Of a stretch of DNA of 42,799 nt, positions 23,326-33,198 are shown in pieces. The translations under genes and the position numbers were made by a program. The notes under the pieces are model-generated. The model saw only the letters and a list, made by a program, of their open reading frames with translations, had not been told where the DNA came from and made no database searches. Position 1 is the first letter of the stretch. Each line of letters starts with the position of its first letter. Origin of the DNA: JAHBNG01 sp039028975 (lineage in GTDB: Bacteria; Chloroflexota; Anaerolineae; Caldilineales; Caldilineaceae); contig JBCCHB010000143.1 in the NCBI GenBank assembly GCA_039028975.1, positions 1 to 42,799 of the forward strand, read 5' to 3'.

Positions 23326-25893
23326 ATGCCCCCTTCCACTCACCAAAGTAAAGCAAAACGTATATCGATTTGTATCATTATTATTGCCACATCACTGTTT
23401 TTATTCAGCGCTATCGTCATGTCCCAAATGTTGGATGGCAATTCTGCTGTTGATGATGCAAACCCAAACAGCAGTAGTAGCAATAATCAGGTTGTCCCTT
23501 TGCAGACTCCTGAACGGGGTAATGGGATCCGACCTCAACCGAGAAGCGGTTTAAGCGTTCCACAAGCCATGGCTTTATTTGATGACGTTGGCACATTGGA
23601 TAAGTATGGGAATGTCCGTTACCGAGAACAACCAATAGGTTTGTCAGTTGAAGATGCAGTCGAACTGTTTGCCGGAGGCACGTTGGACAAGTTTGGTGAT
23701 GTTCAACAGATGCCAAATATGGAAGAAGCGGTCTTTATGCCTCTATTTACAGGGCCTTCAACACCAGCAAATTCGAGTGTTGAATCCGCTGCACTTTCCA
23801 GCCTTCCGGTTCTAGACATCTGGCATGAGCCCAGCCAGAAATTTGGGCAGATTGGGCAACCCCAGATTTGGGTCAACATTTTAGGCAATGCATCAGATCC
23901 TGATGGACTTGCCTCCTTATCTTACACGCTAAACGGGGGAGCATCCGTTCCTCTTTCGTATGGTTCAGACAACCGCAGGTTGTGGAATGTTGGTGATTTC
24001 AACGTCGATCTCAGCACCTCATCTCTTGTGAACGGCGCAAATCAAGTAATTGTAACTGCCGAAGATACTCTATCCAATATCATTTCAGCCACAGTTGACT
24101 TTACGTATACAGCAGGCACCGTTTGGCCCTTGCCGCATTCAATTGATTGGTCCCAAGAATCCAGTATTCAAGATGCAGCGCAAATTGTCGATGGGAAATG
24201 GACACTTGATAGTAATGGTGCTCGTGTTGTTGAATTGGGTTACGATCGAACCCTTGTCGTTGGAGATGTTACCTGGACAGATTATGAGATTCTGACCCAG
24301 TTTACAATTCATTCGATGGTCACGACGACCAACTGGTATCCAGGTGTTGGCGCGATTTTGAGGTGGAATGGTCACACAGATAGCCCATTTGCTGGATGGC
24401 AACCCAAAACCGGCTGGTTGCCAATGGGAGGTTTGGGTTGGGGAGCCTATTTCCCCCCCAACGGTGTTCCCTCCCGAATGCAGCTAGGTGGATATCAGAC
24501 TGGGGTTGAAAAAAAGAACTTCACATACACGCTGGGTCAAGCATATAACTTTAAATTTCGCGTCCAGACAGTCAGTGGGTCAGAGTCAACTTATAGCATG
24601 AAGGTTTGGGAAGATGGTCAGTCTGAACCAGGCAGTTGGGATTTGACGTATAGCGATACGACGAGCGGTGTAACAGATGGATCTGTACTTTTAATTGCTC
24701 AAATGGTTGATGCTACATTTGGTGACGTCACCATTACAGATCTAACTGGTGCTCCCACGCCAACCCCGACCCCTACGCCAACTGAAACAGGTACCCCCAC
24801 GCCAACGCCTACCCCTACTGCAACGCCAATTGTGGGTGGCGGCGAACCAATTTCTACGTTATTTGTTAGCTCTAGAACGGGAACCGGAACCATCGGAGCA
24901 TTGAGCTTCCGAGATGAAGATGTCTTATCCCATAACCTCAGTACGGGAGAATGGCAGATGTTCTTTGACGGCTCAGATTTAGGGATTACGGGTGATGTCA
25001 ACGCCTTTACTATTCTAGATGATGGTTCAATATTGTTTAGTTTGACAGGTTCAGCTACTTTGACAGGAGCCGGTACAGTTGATGACTCAGATATTGTTCG
25101 ATTTATTCCCACATCGACTGGGGATACAACTTCCGGTACCATGGAACTCTATTTTGATGGATCGGATGTTGATTTGGAGGCTAACGGTGAAGATATATAT
25201 GCAATTAGTGTCCTAAGTGATGGGCGACTGATTTTAAGTATGAACGGCATTGTCTCTGTCACGGGATTGTCGGCTACCGATGAAGATTTGCTTGCCTTTA
25301 CGCCTACTCAACTGGGGGAGACAACATCCGGTACTTGGGCACTCTATTTTGACGGTTCTGATGTTGAGCTGAATGATCCTAGTGGCGCTGAAGATCTATG
25401 GGGCGCATGGATGGACAACGATACAGGTGAGATCCATCTCAGTACGGTCGGTGCATTTTCTGTCACCGGGGCTTCAGGTAATGAGATGGATGTCTTTACC
25501 TGCACTCCTTCCTCCTTGGGTGATACAACTGCTTGTTCGTATGCGCTCACATGGGACGGATCTACAGCAGGCTATAGCGGACAGCAGCTAGACGCGATTG
25601 CGCTTGGACGACCACCGGGTGCAGTAGCTCTTACTTCACCTGTTGGGGGCATCTCTGAGACATTGCCAACCTTTGTTTGGGATGCTGATTCCATTGCACT
25701 CGAGTATACGCTTGTCATCTTCGATGTTGATGGCGATACGATCCTGCTAACCGAACAGGTTTCTGCAAGTAGCAGTTGCAGTGGTGGAACATGTTCCAAG
25801 ACGTTGACAACACCTCTGTCGCCGGGCGCATATACATGGCTGATTCAGGCATCAAACTATGCAGGAGCTGGTCCGTGGAGTACGTATCCGTAA
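23326..25893 (+). CDS. Secreted multidomain protein with FDGSDV repeats
   Basis: This 855-residue surface or secreted protein of unknown function has a signal-anchor (residues 13-34), then two copies of a short motif, LSVPQAMALFDDVGTLDKYG and LSVEDAVELFAGGTLDKFG (about 83-128). An Ig-like domain (~165-265) is followed by a lectin/LamG-like sandwich (~268-475: LPHSIDW, VGAILRWNGHTDSP, GWQPKTGWLPMGG), a Thr-Pro linker (~482-504), four ~60-residue units bearing the FDGSDV/WDGST motif (~508-760), and a C-terminal fibronectin-like domain. No LPXTG or PEP-CTERM tail is seen. It lies inside the polysaccharide locus next to a paralogue, so it may bind the polymer. The sandwich is known in Chloroflexota/Actinobacteria secreted proteins. 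Confidence 0.85.
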   Translation: MPPSTHQSKAKRISICIIIIATSLFLFSAIVMSQMLDGNSAVDDANPNSSSSNNQVVPLQTPERGNGIRPQPRSGLSVPQAMALFDDVGTLDKYGNVRYREQPIGLSVEDAVELFAGGTLDKFGDVQQMPNMEEAVFMPLFTGPSTPANSSVESAALSSLPVLDIWHEPSQKFGQIGQPQIWVNILGNASDPDGLASLSYTLNGGASVPLSYGSDNRRLWNVGDFNVDLSTSSLVNGANQVIVTAEDTLSNIISATVDFTYTAGTVWPLPHSIDWSQESSIQDAAQIVDGKWTLDSNGARVVELGYDRTLVVGDVTWTDYEILTQFTIHSMVTTTNWYPGVGAILRWNGHTDSPFAGWQPKTGWLPMGGLGWGAYFPPNGVPSRMQLGGYQTGVEKKNFTYTLGQAYNFKFRVQTVSGSESTYSMKVWEDGQSEPGSWDLTYSDTTSGVTDGSVLLIAQMVDATFGDVTITDLTGAPTPTPTPTPTETGTPTPTPTPTATPIVGGGEPISTLFVSSRTGTGTIGALSFRDEDVLSHNLSTGEWQMFFDGSDLGITGDVNAFTILDDGSILFSLTGSATLTGAGTVDDSDIVRFIPTSTGDTTSGTMELYFDGSDVDLEANGEDIYAISVLSDGRLILSMNGIVSVTGLSATDEDLLAFTPTQLGETTSGTWALYFDGSDVELNDPSGAEDLWGAWMDNDTGEIHLSTVGAFSVTGASGNEMDVFTCTPSSLGDTTACSYALTWDGSTAGYSGQQLDAIALGRPPGAVALTSPVGGISETLPTFVWDADSIALEYTLVIFDVDGDTILLTEQVSASSSCSGGTCSKTLTTPLSPGAYTWLIQASNYAGAGPWSTYP
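24764..24829 (+). repeat. Low-complexity Thr-Pro coding repeat
   Basis: ACGCCAACCCC-type codons encode an alternating Thr-Pro linker interrupted by Glu-Thr-Gly. It is an in-frame interdomain spacer, not a mobile repeat; such linkers are common in secreted Chloroflexota proteins. Confidence 0.8.
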
Positions 25894-25952
25894 TCTAAGA
25901 TGATTCAACTTCATTTTCAAGAGTCAATATTCATTTTTGAGGTATTTATCTG

Positions 25953-28742
25953 ATGAATGTTCAAAAACTTATAAGTAAAGAGTTTTGTTACATCAAATCC
26001 TGCTTCATGAACCGCCTGCTTGTCTTGCTGATCTTGTTATCGATATTAATTTTATTCCCCACTACGATGCAAGCTGGTATTTATGACAGCGATACTGAAG
26101 AGACGTACAAGGAGTACTGGGTGGATCATCTCTATTTTACAGGAGGTGGCGACTGTGCTGCGAACCCTCCGCCTGCAGGAAACAAATATTATATCGAACC
26201 TATCGGTGGTATACCCAATGCATGTTATCTGTACTTCGATATTAATGATGACATTTCAAATGCTCTTCGTGCTGAAATCTATATGGATATCTGGCGGGGC
26301 CATACGAGCCGTGACATTCGTTTTAAGATGAATGGAGGGCCGACACGGAGACCAGATGTAGGGGAAGAATGGAGTCGAACACCCTATATTGCCGATATCC
26401 CGCTGTCAGAACTGGTCTCGCAGGGAACAAATGAGATCAAACTATGGAAGGATGGTGCCTTTTGGCATATTCACGATATTGCTATTCGGGTCTACCACGA
26501 CGCGAATAACCCTTTGTACGAAGATCCCGATTTTGTGAATCCCGTCGTCGTGCCCACCGCCAACTTAGTCTCGATCGAAGATGATGATAGTGTGGAGACC
26601 AATCTGACTGGTGGCAATTTACAGATTGATGGTGACCAGCTGACCTTAACGGCTTATGTATCGGCAGATGCTAAGTTTGTCGAATTTCATGCCTTTTATG
26701 ATGGGTATGACGAAGACAACGATGGGCAGTCTGTTGATTGGCACAACCGAGATCGGAATAACTGGCATCCGGGAGGTGTGGGACTCCCAAACCCTGCTAA
26801 CACAGGCGGCACGATTGATCATATCGGCAGCATCCGTACAACAACGGCAGGAAACTATAGTGTGACTTGGGATATGGCTCATATATTAGCGCAAACTGAC
26901 GTTAAGTTTAAGGTCCGCGTTGTGGATGGCAGTGGGAACGCTAGGGATGCAGCCGGTGGGGTCACTGGTGGATTTACGCTTGAGCGTACGGCTCCTATGG
27001 TCTCTTTTATGATTCCAGATTTCGAGGATGTTTCTCTAAATAATGGTGGTGCCTTACCCGCAACTGCAGAACGATATATCGACCTGCCACAAGATGTGGC
27101 TTCTTTTGATGAGGCATATCTTGTGGCAGCATACTGGAAAGATCCCCTTCTTTCAATAAATGGTCAACCGAACTTTGATGCCTTTCCAACATCCGAACAT
27201 TGGCACTTATCAATAAAGAGTTTCCCTCCCTCATACCTAACGGCGGGTACGAATCACTTACTCTACAGCCATAACTTTGGTTGGGGTGAGTTTATCGAAA
27301 AACCAGGGCCGATGATTGTATTGAAGCGAAACGCGGCGGTCCTTCCGGCAAACGACAACACCGCACCAGAGATCTTCCGCAGAGTACCAGACAGTGGCGA
27401 TACAAATGTCGATAGCTCAACGTCTGTTAAGGCTCAAGTCTATGATTCTGAGACCGGTGTTGTTCAAAGCTCGATTCAAATGTACGTGAACGGTGGTCTT
27501 GTCTCACCGACCATCAGTGGGAGCAAGTTCGATTATACGCTAAACTATTCGCCTCCAATGCCTTTCGCTGATGGGTCAATAGTGAACGTTCGAATTGTTG
27601 CTCAAGATGCGGCTGGAAACTCTCTTGACCAGACTCACTCTTTTACAGTGAAGGAGTCACTTGTGGAGAGAAATACGTCTGTTATCTATGTTAGTAGCGC
27701 TACATCCGGTAGCGTACCAGGAATAAACTATCATGATGATGATATTCTAGCGTATAATACAAATACTAGTCTATGGTCATTATTTCTGGACGGTTCTGAC
27801 ATCGGGTTAAACTCTGGCGACATCAATGGATTCGCTATTTTACCAGACGATTCGATTTTGTTGAGCTTCACCGGTATATTTACCCCAACTGGTTTAAGCC
27901 CTGTGGATCCGCAGGACATCGTTAAGTTTATTCCAACTTCTACGGGGCAAATGACTGCTGGGACATTTGAATATTATTTTGATGGTTCAGATGTGGATTT
28001 AACTACAGCTGCAGAAAGTGTGAACGGTATAGAGCGACTAAGTGATGGACGCATTATTATTAGTACAGAGGGTCATCCATCCTTGCCCGGTTTTAGTGGA
28101 TTAACGGACAGCGACATGCTAGCTTTTACACCGACTTCATTGGGTGAGAACACATCGGGTAGCTGGAATATTTACTTTGATGGCTCGGATGTCGGCATGA
28201 CAACGGGTGAAGAAGATGTTTTTGGACTTACAATTGATGAGATATCAACACATGTCTATTTATCTCCTAATGGGCCAACCAGTGTACCCGGGCTGACGGA
28301 GACCGTACAACGAGCAGACACATTACAATGTATTCCAAGCTCTCTTGGTTCAACGACGTCATGTACCATGTCACTCTTCTGGGATGGTTCGGCAAATGGT
28401 CTTGGGGATGAAGCCAATGAGGTTCTTGTCGATGGCATATCATTGGGATACGGTTCTAGTTTGGCGGCAGCTATCCTGGTTTACCCAGCTGATGAAAATA
28501 TTTCTGTCGCGAATCCGGAATTTCGTTGGGAGCCGGTTGATGGTGCTACGGACTATGAGCTGATAGTCTATAACGTAACCGATGATTTGATCGAGCATTC
28601 CGCCAGCTACGACTCGTCAGTCTGTACGACAACTCTTTGCACTGTTCAACCGAACTTAACATTAGACCCAGATAGCTACACGTGGCTGATCCAGCCATCC
28701 AACAGCGAAGAGACGGGACCATGGAGTACCTTTAGCCCTTGA
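25953..28742 (+). CDS. Secreted multidomain protein with FDGSDV repeats (paralogue)
   Basis: This 929-residue secreted protein has a signal peptide that begins effectively at the Met at 26007 (MNRLLVLLILLSILILFP); GAGG ten bases upstream supports initiation at 25953. Residues ~35-380 form beta-rich domains of unknown type, with an Asp-rich loop DEDNDGQS (about 250) that could bind calcium. Ig-like domains follow (~470-565). Four FDGSDV units (~575-830) and a terminal fibronectin-like domain ending TWLIQPSNSEETGPWST align with the C-terminal part of the preceding gene. Only the C-terminal third is shared, so the two are domain-shuffled paralogues. No cell-wall sorting signal is seen. Its stop is 4 bp before the next sulfotransferase start. 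Confidence 0.85.
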   Translation: MNVQKLISKEFCYIKSCFMNRLLVLLILLSILILFPTTMQAGIYDSDTEETYKEYWVDHLYFTGGGDCAANPPPAGNKYYIEPIGGIPNACYLYFDINDDISNALRAEIYMDIWRGHTSRDIRFKMNGGPTRRPDVGEEWSRTPYIADIPLSELVSQGTNEIKLWKDGAFWHIHDIAIRVYHDANNPLYEDPDFVNPVVVPTANLVSIEDDDSVETNLTGGNLQIDGDQLTLTAYVSADAKFVEFHAFYDGYDEDNDGQSVDWHNRDRNNWHPGGVGLPNPANTGGTIDHIGSIRTTTAGNYSVTWDMAHILAQTDVKFKVRVVDGSGNARDAAGGVTGGFTLERTAPMVSFMIPDFEDVSLNNGGALPATAERYIDLPQDVASFDEAYLVAAYWKDPLLSINGQPNFDAFPTSEHWHLSIKSFPPSYLTAGTNHLLYSHNFGWGEFIEKPGPMIVLKRNAAVLPANDNTAPEIFRRVPDSGDTNVDSSTSVKAQVYDSETGVVQSSIQMYVNGGLVSPTISGSKFDYTLNYSPPMPFADGSIVNVRIVAQDAAGNSLDQTHSFTVKESLVERNTSVIYVSSATSGSVPGINYHDDDILAYNTNTSLWSLFLDGSDIGLNSGDINGFAILPDDSILLSFTGIFTPTGLSPVDPQDIVKFIPTSTGQMTAGTFEYYFDGSDVDLTTAAESVNGIERLSDGRIIISTEGHPSLPGFSGLTDSDMLAFTPTSLGENTSGSWNIYFDGSDVGMTTGEEDVFGLTIDEISTHVYLSPNGPTSVPGLTETVQRADTLQCIPSSLGSTTSCTMSLFWDGSANGLGDEANEVLVDGISLGYGSSLAAAILVYPADENISVANPEFRWEPVDGATDYELIVYNVTDDLIEHSASYDSSVCTTTLCTVQPNLTLDPDSYTWLIQPSNSEETGPWSTFSP

Positions 28743-28746
28743 CACT

Positions 28747-29577
28747 ATGATGACAAGTCAAATGCTGCCAACAAGAATAAAACGTGCTGCCAAAGAGCTA
28801 GCCGGCCGAAAGGCTTCCGGTCGGCTATTAACAGTAAAACCCAGCGATACATTCATTACGTCCTATCCAAAGTCTGGGAATACATGGGTCCGTTTTTTGA
28901 TCGCCAATATGCTCTATCCCGATGGTAGTACGGACTTTATGAATGTCAATCAGCGAGTTCCGGATATCTATACTCGTCCTGATAGCGAATTATTGGCTTT
29001 GCAAGAACCTAGATTTTTAAAGAGTCACGAATATTTCGATCCAAGATATCCTAAGGTCCTTTATATTGTCAGAGATGTTCGTAGTGTTATTGTTTCGTAC
29101 TATCATCATTTGACTTTGATAGGCCGTATTTCCAAAAATATGGAGATGATTGAATTTGTCAAAAACTTTCTAAATGGCCAAGTAGACGGTTACGGTAGCT
29201 GGAAGGAAAACGTGTTGAGTTGGATAAAGGTCAAAGGAGACGATCCAGATAATTTCCTCCTAATTCGATATGAAGATCTGCAATCCAATACCTCTGAACA
29301 CGTCAGCACTATGTGCCAGTTTCTTGCGAAACCTGCAGACAAGGCAGAGATTGAGCTCATAGTTGAGCTGAGTCAGTTTGAACGCATGAAAGCGTTGGAA
29401 AGCGCTGGCATTGATCTTCGCTCTCTGAACACCCCTATGAAAAAAATTTCAAATACCAAAGGATTTGTACGTTCAGGCCGGACGTCAGATTGGCAATCTA
29501 GCCTTGAGCCTCATATACTTGAAGTAATATATCAAAGTTGTGGTTCGCTTTTAGAAGAGTTGGGATACGAGGTGTAA
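28747..29577 (+). CDS. Sulfotransferase (cytosolic SULT-like fold)
   Basis: This 276-residue sulfotransferase is of the P-loop type best known from SULT enzymes. The PAPS loop is SYPKSGNTWVRFLIANML (residues 39-56), the probable catalytic His94 is in FLKSHEY, and the 3'-phosphate site is YIVRDVRSVIVSYYHH (Arg109, Ser117). A C-terminal GFVRSGRTSDWQ segment matches the RKG/GDWK region that closes over PAPS. The start lies 4 bp after the stop of the secreted repeat protein, which puts that protein in the same transcript. Its motifs differ from the other three sulfotransferases, so a distinct acceptor is likely. Confidence 0.9.
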   Translation: MMTSQMLPTRIKRAAKELAGRKASGRLLTVKPSDTFITSYPKSGNTWVRFLIANMLYPDGSTDFMNVNQRVPDIYTRPDSELLALQEPRFLKSHEYFDPRYPKVLYIVRDVRSVIVSYYHHLTLIGRISKNMEMIEFVKNFLNGQVDGYGSWKENVLSWIKVKGDDPDNFLLIRYEDLQSNTSEHVSTMCQFLAKPADKAEIELIVELSQFERMKALESAGIDLRSLNTPMKKISNTKGFVRSGRTSDWQSSLEPHILEVIYQSCGSLLEELGYEV

Positions 29578-29587
29578 TATACCTACA

Positions 29588-30619
29588 ATGGACAATAGAT
29601 CTCCTCTTGTTAGCATTGGTCTTCCCGTCTATAACGGTGAGAATTTTCTAAGGGCCTCCTTAGGTTCTATATTGAATCAAACTTTCACAGATTTTGAACT
29701 CGTTATTTCAGACAACGCTTCAACAGACTCAACCGAAGAGATTGTACGTGAAGCAGCCGCGCAAGATAGCCGAATTCGATACTTTCGCAACGACGTTAAT
29801 GGCGGTGCAGCTTGGAACTACAATCGGGTTTTTGAACTCAGCCGAGGAAAGTATTTCAAATGGGCAGCTCACGACGACATTATGCACTGTGGCTATTTGA
29901 TGAGTTGTGTTGCTGTTCTAGAGGCTGATAGCGATATAGTATTATGTAATTCGTTAACAGGTCAGATTGATGCATGTGGAAAAATTTTGACACATGAATA
30001 TGTTTCGGTTGGTGATGTACTTGATCCAGCTATCAGTACGGCTGAACGATTTGGTGAACTCGTTTGTGAGCGCGGAGGCTGGACAAGAATATTCGGCGTC
30101 ATTCGGTCTGATGTGCTGAAATCTACACCGTTAATCGCTAAATATATTGGGTCAGATTTAGCTTTATTGGGTGAACTTGGATTAAAGGGAAAAGTAATCG
30201 ATCTAGAGGAATTCCTATTTTGGCGACGTGAACATGAACAGACGTCAACGCGGGGGAAATATACGCCTCGACGCAAACGACTAACCTGGTTCGATACCAA
30301 TCAAGAAGTCCTTACAACCGTGCCGGAATGGAGACTAAACTGGGAGCTGGTAAAGACTATTCTTCGCCAGAATCTTGATGGGACGACCAAGATCCGGTGC
30401 ATAGGTCATGTGATGCGTCGCATGTGGCAAAGATGGCGTCAGCTACTTGAAGATATATATTTCGCTTTAAGGGACATAGGAGCATATCTCTATTCTTCTG
30501 CTAATCCAAATTTCAGAACCAAATTGCGTCCTCTAATACGCTACTTCTTCTATTTGGAAACACAAGCACATACCCTCTTGAAATCCACTCGTCTCGGTTT
30601 AATCAAAATCTTCCGCTAA
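29588..30619 (+). CDS. Family 2 glycosyltransferase
   Basis: This 343-residue GT-A glycosyltransferase has the core VSIGLPVYNGENFLRASLGSILNQTFTDFELVISDNASTD, followed by KWAAHDD in place of the usual D-x-D motif; HDD variants are known in GT2 enzymes. The C-terminal quarter is basic and amphipathic and may attach to the membrane. It is 10 bp downstream of the sulfotransferase and part of the same operon. The donor sugar cannot be read. Confidence 0.9.
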   Translation: MDNRSPLVSIGLPVYNGENFLRASLGSILNQTFTDFELVISDNASTDSTEEIVREAAAQDSRIRYFRNDVNGGAAWNYNRVFELSRGKYFKWAAHDDIMHCGYLMSCVAVLEADSDIVLCNSLTGQIDACGKILTHEYVSVGDVLDPAISTAERFGELVCERGGWTRIFGVIRSDVLKSTPLIAKYIGSDLALLGELGLKGKVIDLEEFLFWRREHEQTSTRGKYTPRRKRLTWFDTNQEVLTTVPEWRLNWELVKTILRQNLDGTTKIRCIGHVMRRMWQRWRQLLEDIYFALRDIGAYLYSSANPNFRTKLRPLIRYFFYLETQAHTLLKSTRLGLIKIFR

Positions 30620-30648
30620 CTCCATACACGTCAGTGACTTCATAGCCT

Positions 30649-32007
30649 ATGTTGCATATGCGTTTGAGCCATTTCAAAAAGACTGATACCTTAAGCAAGG
30701 TTTCCAGCAATATATCTTGGCTCGCTAGCGACAAGGTCTTCGAATGGATTGTTACATTGTTTATCGGCATCTGGATGGCCCGCTATTTGGGACCTGATGT
30801 CTTGGGACAGCTTAACTATGCATTGGCATTTGTTGCGCTATTTATTCCATTGGCCGAACTAGGCATGACGACAATAGTCATCCGTTCCGTCGTTGAAAGC
30901 CCAGAAGATTCAAATGAAATCTTGGGCACATCTCTTGTCGTTTACCTTATGACGGGTTTTATCACTGGAACCCTAATTTTATATATCATCTGGTTTGTAA
31001 GACCCGCGGAAGGCATAATACCATGGTTTGTTACCCTCTTAACCATTACCATTATTTTGCGTTCTACTGATGTCTTCAAATGGTGGAATCAATCACAGGT
31101 TGCCTCAAAGTATACAGTTTGGGCGACTCGCGCCGGTATGGTTGTTGCTGCCACCTTCAAAGTGGTTCTGATTCTGCTGAATGCTCCTGTGGCGGTAATT
31201 ATCTGGGCATGGCTATTGCAAAACCTGGTCGGCGCCTTTCTTTTGGTCTTCCTTTATCAGCGGAATTTTGGTTCAATATTCAATTTTCGCTTCCACCTTA
31301 GCTGCGCCCGTCACTTGTTAACGAATAGTTGGCCACTTATATTTACAGGAATTGCGTCAATCATATATCTTAAGATCGATAAAATTATGCTAGGAGATTT
31401 GGCCAGCAGTTATGACGTTGGCATCTACTCTGCGGCATCTCGCATTTCCGAACTATGGTACTTTCTTCCAACTGTGGTCATTGGCTCCTTATTTCCCTCT
31501 ATTATCCGCTCGAAGAAATTAGACGAAGCAACTTACTATCAACGAATCCAAGCTCTATTTGACTCAATGGCTTTATACGGTATAGGGGTTGCTGTTGTCA
31601 TAACGCTAGGCGCACCCTATATCATCGATCTGCTATATGGTGACAAATTTGCGGCTGCAGCACCTATCTTGCGCGTACATACCTGGGCACTCATCTTTGT
31701 TGCCACAGGTGTGGTGCGTAATCGATGGTTTATTGCAGAAAACACAACAGGTTTTATCATGGTAGCCACTATCATAGGAACTATCATTAATGTATCAATG
31801 AATATGATCCTGATTCCCCTTTATGGCGGATTGGGCGCAGCATGGGCAACTGTGGTGTCATATGGTGTCTCTACGTACATTTCCTGTGGCCTGTGGAGGC
31901 CAATGTGGTCTGCATTCGGAATGCTAAGTAAAAGTTACATCATCCCATTGCGGTTACGTTCATTATACGATACGGCATCGGACATTTTAGAATCGAGAAT
32001 TAAATAA
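30649..32007 (+). CDS. Wzx-type oligosaccharide flippase
   Basis: This 452-residue MATE/MOP-superfamily flippase of about 12-14 helices should move undecaprenyl-linked repeat units across the inner membrane. The N-terminal block NISWLASDKVFEWIVTLFIGIWMARYLGPDVLGQLNYALAF and the conserved KIDKIMLGDLASSYDVGIYSAASRISELWYFLP in mid-protein are diagnostic of polysaccharide biosynthesis proteins. Together with the O-antigen polymerase it makes the locus Wzx/Wzy-dependent. A second Met lies three codons in (ATG 30658). Confidence 0.93.
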   Translation: MLHMRLSHFKKTDTLSKVSSNISWLASDKVFEWIVTLFIGIWMARYLGPDVLGQLNYALAFVALFIPLAELGMTTIVIRSVVESPEDSNEILGTSLVVYLMTGFITGTLILYIIWFVRPAEGIIPWFVTLLTITIILRSTDVFKWWNQSQVASKYTVWATRAGMVVAATFKVVLILLNAPVAVIIWAWLLQNLVGAFLLVFLYQRNFGSIFNFRFHLSCARHLLTNSWPLIFTGIASIIYLKIDKIMLGDLASSYDVGIYSAASRISELWYFLPTVVIGSLFPSIIRSKKLDEATYYQRIQALFDSMALYGIGVAVVITLGAPYIIDLLYGDKFAAAAPILRVHTWALIFVATGVVRNRWFIAENTTGFIMVATIIGTIINVSMNMILIPLYGGLGAAWATVVSYGVSTYISCGLWRPMWSAFGMLSKSYIIPLRLRSLYDTASDILESRIK

Positions 32008-32105
32008 CTGAGACATCTTTTAGAGCTGCCTCTGATTTATATGCACGAGTTATTTACAGCTTATTCCATGAAGGGGCGATTCGCCACCTAACGACTAAAT
32101 AAACT

Positions 32106-33071
32106 ATGTTTTCTATCATCACCCCTCTCCACAATAAAGAGAAGCACATTCGTCATACGATCGAGTCTGTTTTGAACCAGTCGTTCAAAGACCTAGAATT
32201 AATTGTCGTAAACGATGCTAGCACTGACAATTCAGTATCGATTGTGCAATCATACAAAGATGACAGGGTTAGAATTGAAACGATAGAGCATGCAGGTGTT
32301 AGTGGCGCTCGCAATATCGGTATAGAGCTGGCAAAGTACGAGTGGATTGCTTTTCTAGATGCTGATGATTGGTGGTCGCCCGATTATTTGAAGGTGCTTA
32401 GTAAAGCCATCGCCAACTATCCCAAACAACGTTTCTTTGCAACCGGGCAAATACTCCACACAGAACAGGGCACAACCAAACGATTTGTTAATCTATCTGA
32501 TTCAAGCCAGAGTATAGAATTACTTGACTACGTGTGCCATTTCGCAAAATTTGCTAGCCCCTGCCAGACATCGTGCGCTTGTATCTCAAAAGGCTTGTTT
32601 GAGAAAGTTGGTATGTTTACAAAGGGAATAAGTAAATATGAAGATATTGAGCTGTGGTTAAGACTTGGTGTGGAAGCACCTCTCGTATTCGTGAACTCGC
32701 ATCTGAGTCACTATCGTCAAACGGTTAGTGATTCCTTGTCCTCAAAGAAATGGGCTCCCAAGGAGGCCAAGATGTTTCTTCAGAATATTCAAGAATTAGC
32801 GCAAAATGCTCGAACTAGCGAGCAGAAGAAATGCCTTACACAGGTTTATGATCGAATGTTACGGACGATTGGCGTACATGAATTTCACAGGTATTCAGCG
32901 GATGAGATAGATGATATGGTCAATTTCGTTAGACACCACTTTTCGATGCGTCACTATATCCAAATTCTCTTCTACAAGTATTTGTCCTTCATCATGAGGT
33001 TGAAATTCATGATGAAGATGTATCATTCCGTAACATCGCCGATAAGAAGTATTCGGCGAGCTTTAGCGTGA
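32106..33071 (+). CDS. Family 2 glycosyltransferase
   Basis: This 321-residue GT-A glycosyltransferase begins directly with the fold (MFSIITPLHNKEKHIRHTIESVL). It carries LELIVVNDASTDNSVSIV and the metal motif FLDADDWW, then the acceptor-side YEDIELWLRLG. It follows the flippase by 98 bp with no repeat between. It should add one sugar of the repeat unit. Confidence 0.91.
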   Translation: MFSIITPLHNKEKHIRHTIESVLNQSFKDLELIVVNDASTDNSVSIVQSYKDDRVRIETIEHAGVSGARNIGIELAKYEWIAFLDADDWWSPDYLKVLSKAIANYPKQRFFATGQILHTEQGTTKRFVNLSDSSQSIELLDYVCHFAKFASPCQTSCACISKGLFEKVGMFTKGISKYEDIELWLRLGVEAPLVFVNSHLSHYRQTVSDSLSSKKWAPKEAKMFLQNIQELAQNARTSEQKKCLTQVYDRMLRTIGVHEFHRYSADEIDDMVNFVRHHFSMRHYIQILFYKYLSFIMRLKFMMKMYHSVTSPIRSIRRALA

Positions 33072-33104
33072 AGGCTTCTTGATGTGACATTGTCTCTTTA
33101 ATTT

Positions 33105-33189
33105 TAGACTGCGGTCGCTTTGAAAAAAGGTATTTTCCTGAGTTCTACCAGAGTGACCCAATACCTGTTTTCAAACGGAGCTGAGTATA
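33105..33189 (+). repeat. MITE family 2 copy
   Basis: This 85-bp element runs from TAGACTGCGGTCGCTTTGAA to TTTTCAAACGGAGCTGAGTATA. AGGTATTTTC and AATACCTGTTTTC near its two ends can pair to form a hairpin. It ends 9 bp before the next start, so it is the leader of the formyltransferase-like gene, and its CGGAG might serve as part of the ribosome site. Confidence 0.85.
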
Positions 33190-33198
33190 GGCGTGAGA

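Noticed and set aside
24764..24829. A tandem repeat that could be read as a CRISPR or microsatellite array.
   Set aside because: It is an in-frame Thr-Pro linker with no spacers; no CRISPR array or cas gene exists in the window.
30355..30395. TTCTTCGCCAGAATCTTG inside a GT2 gene, resembling the left end of MITE family 1.
   Set aside because: The match is confined to about 15 bases, there is no right end, and the region reads as normal protein (TILRQNLDGTTK).
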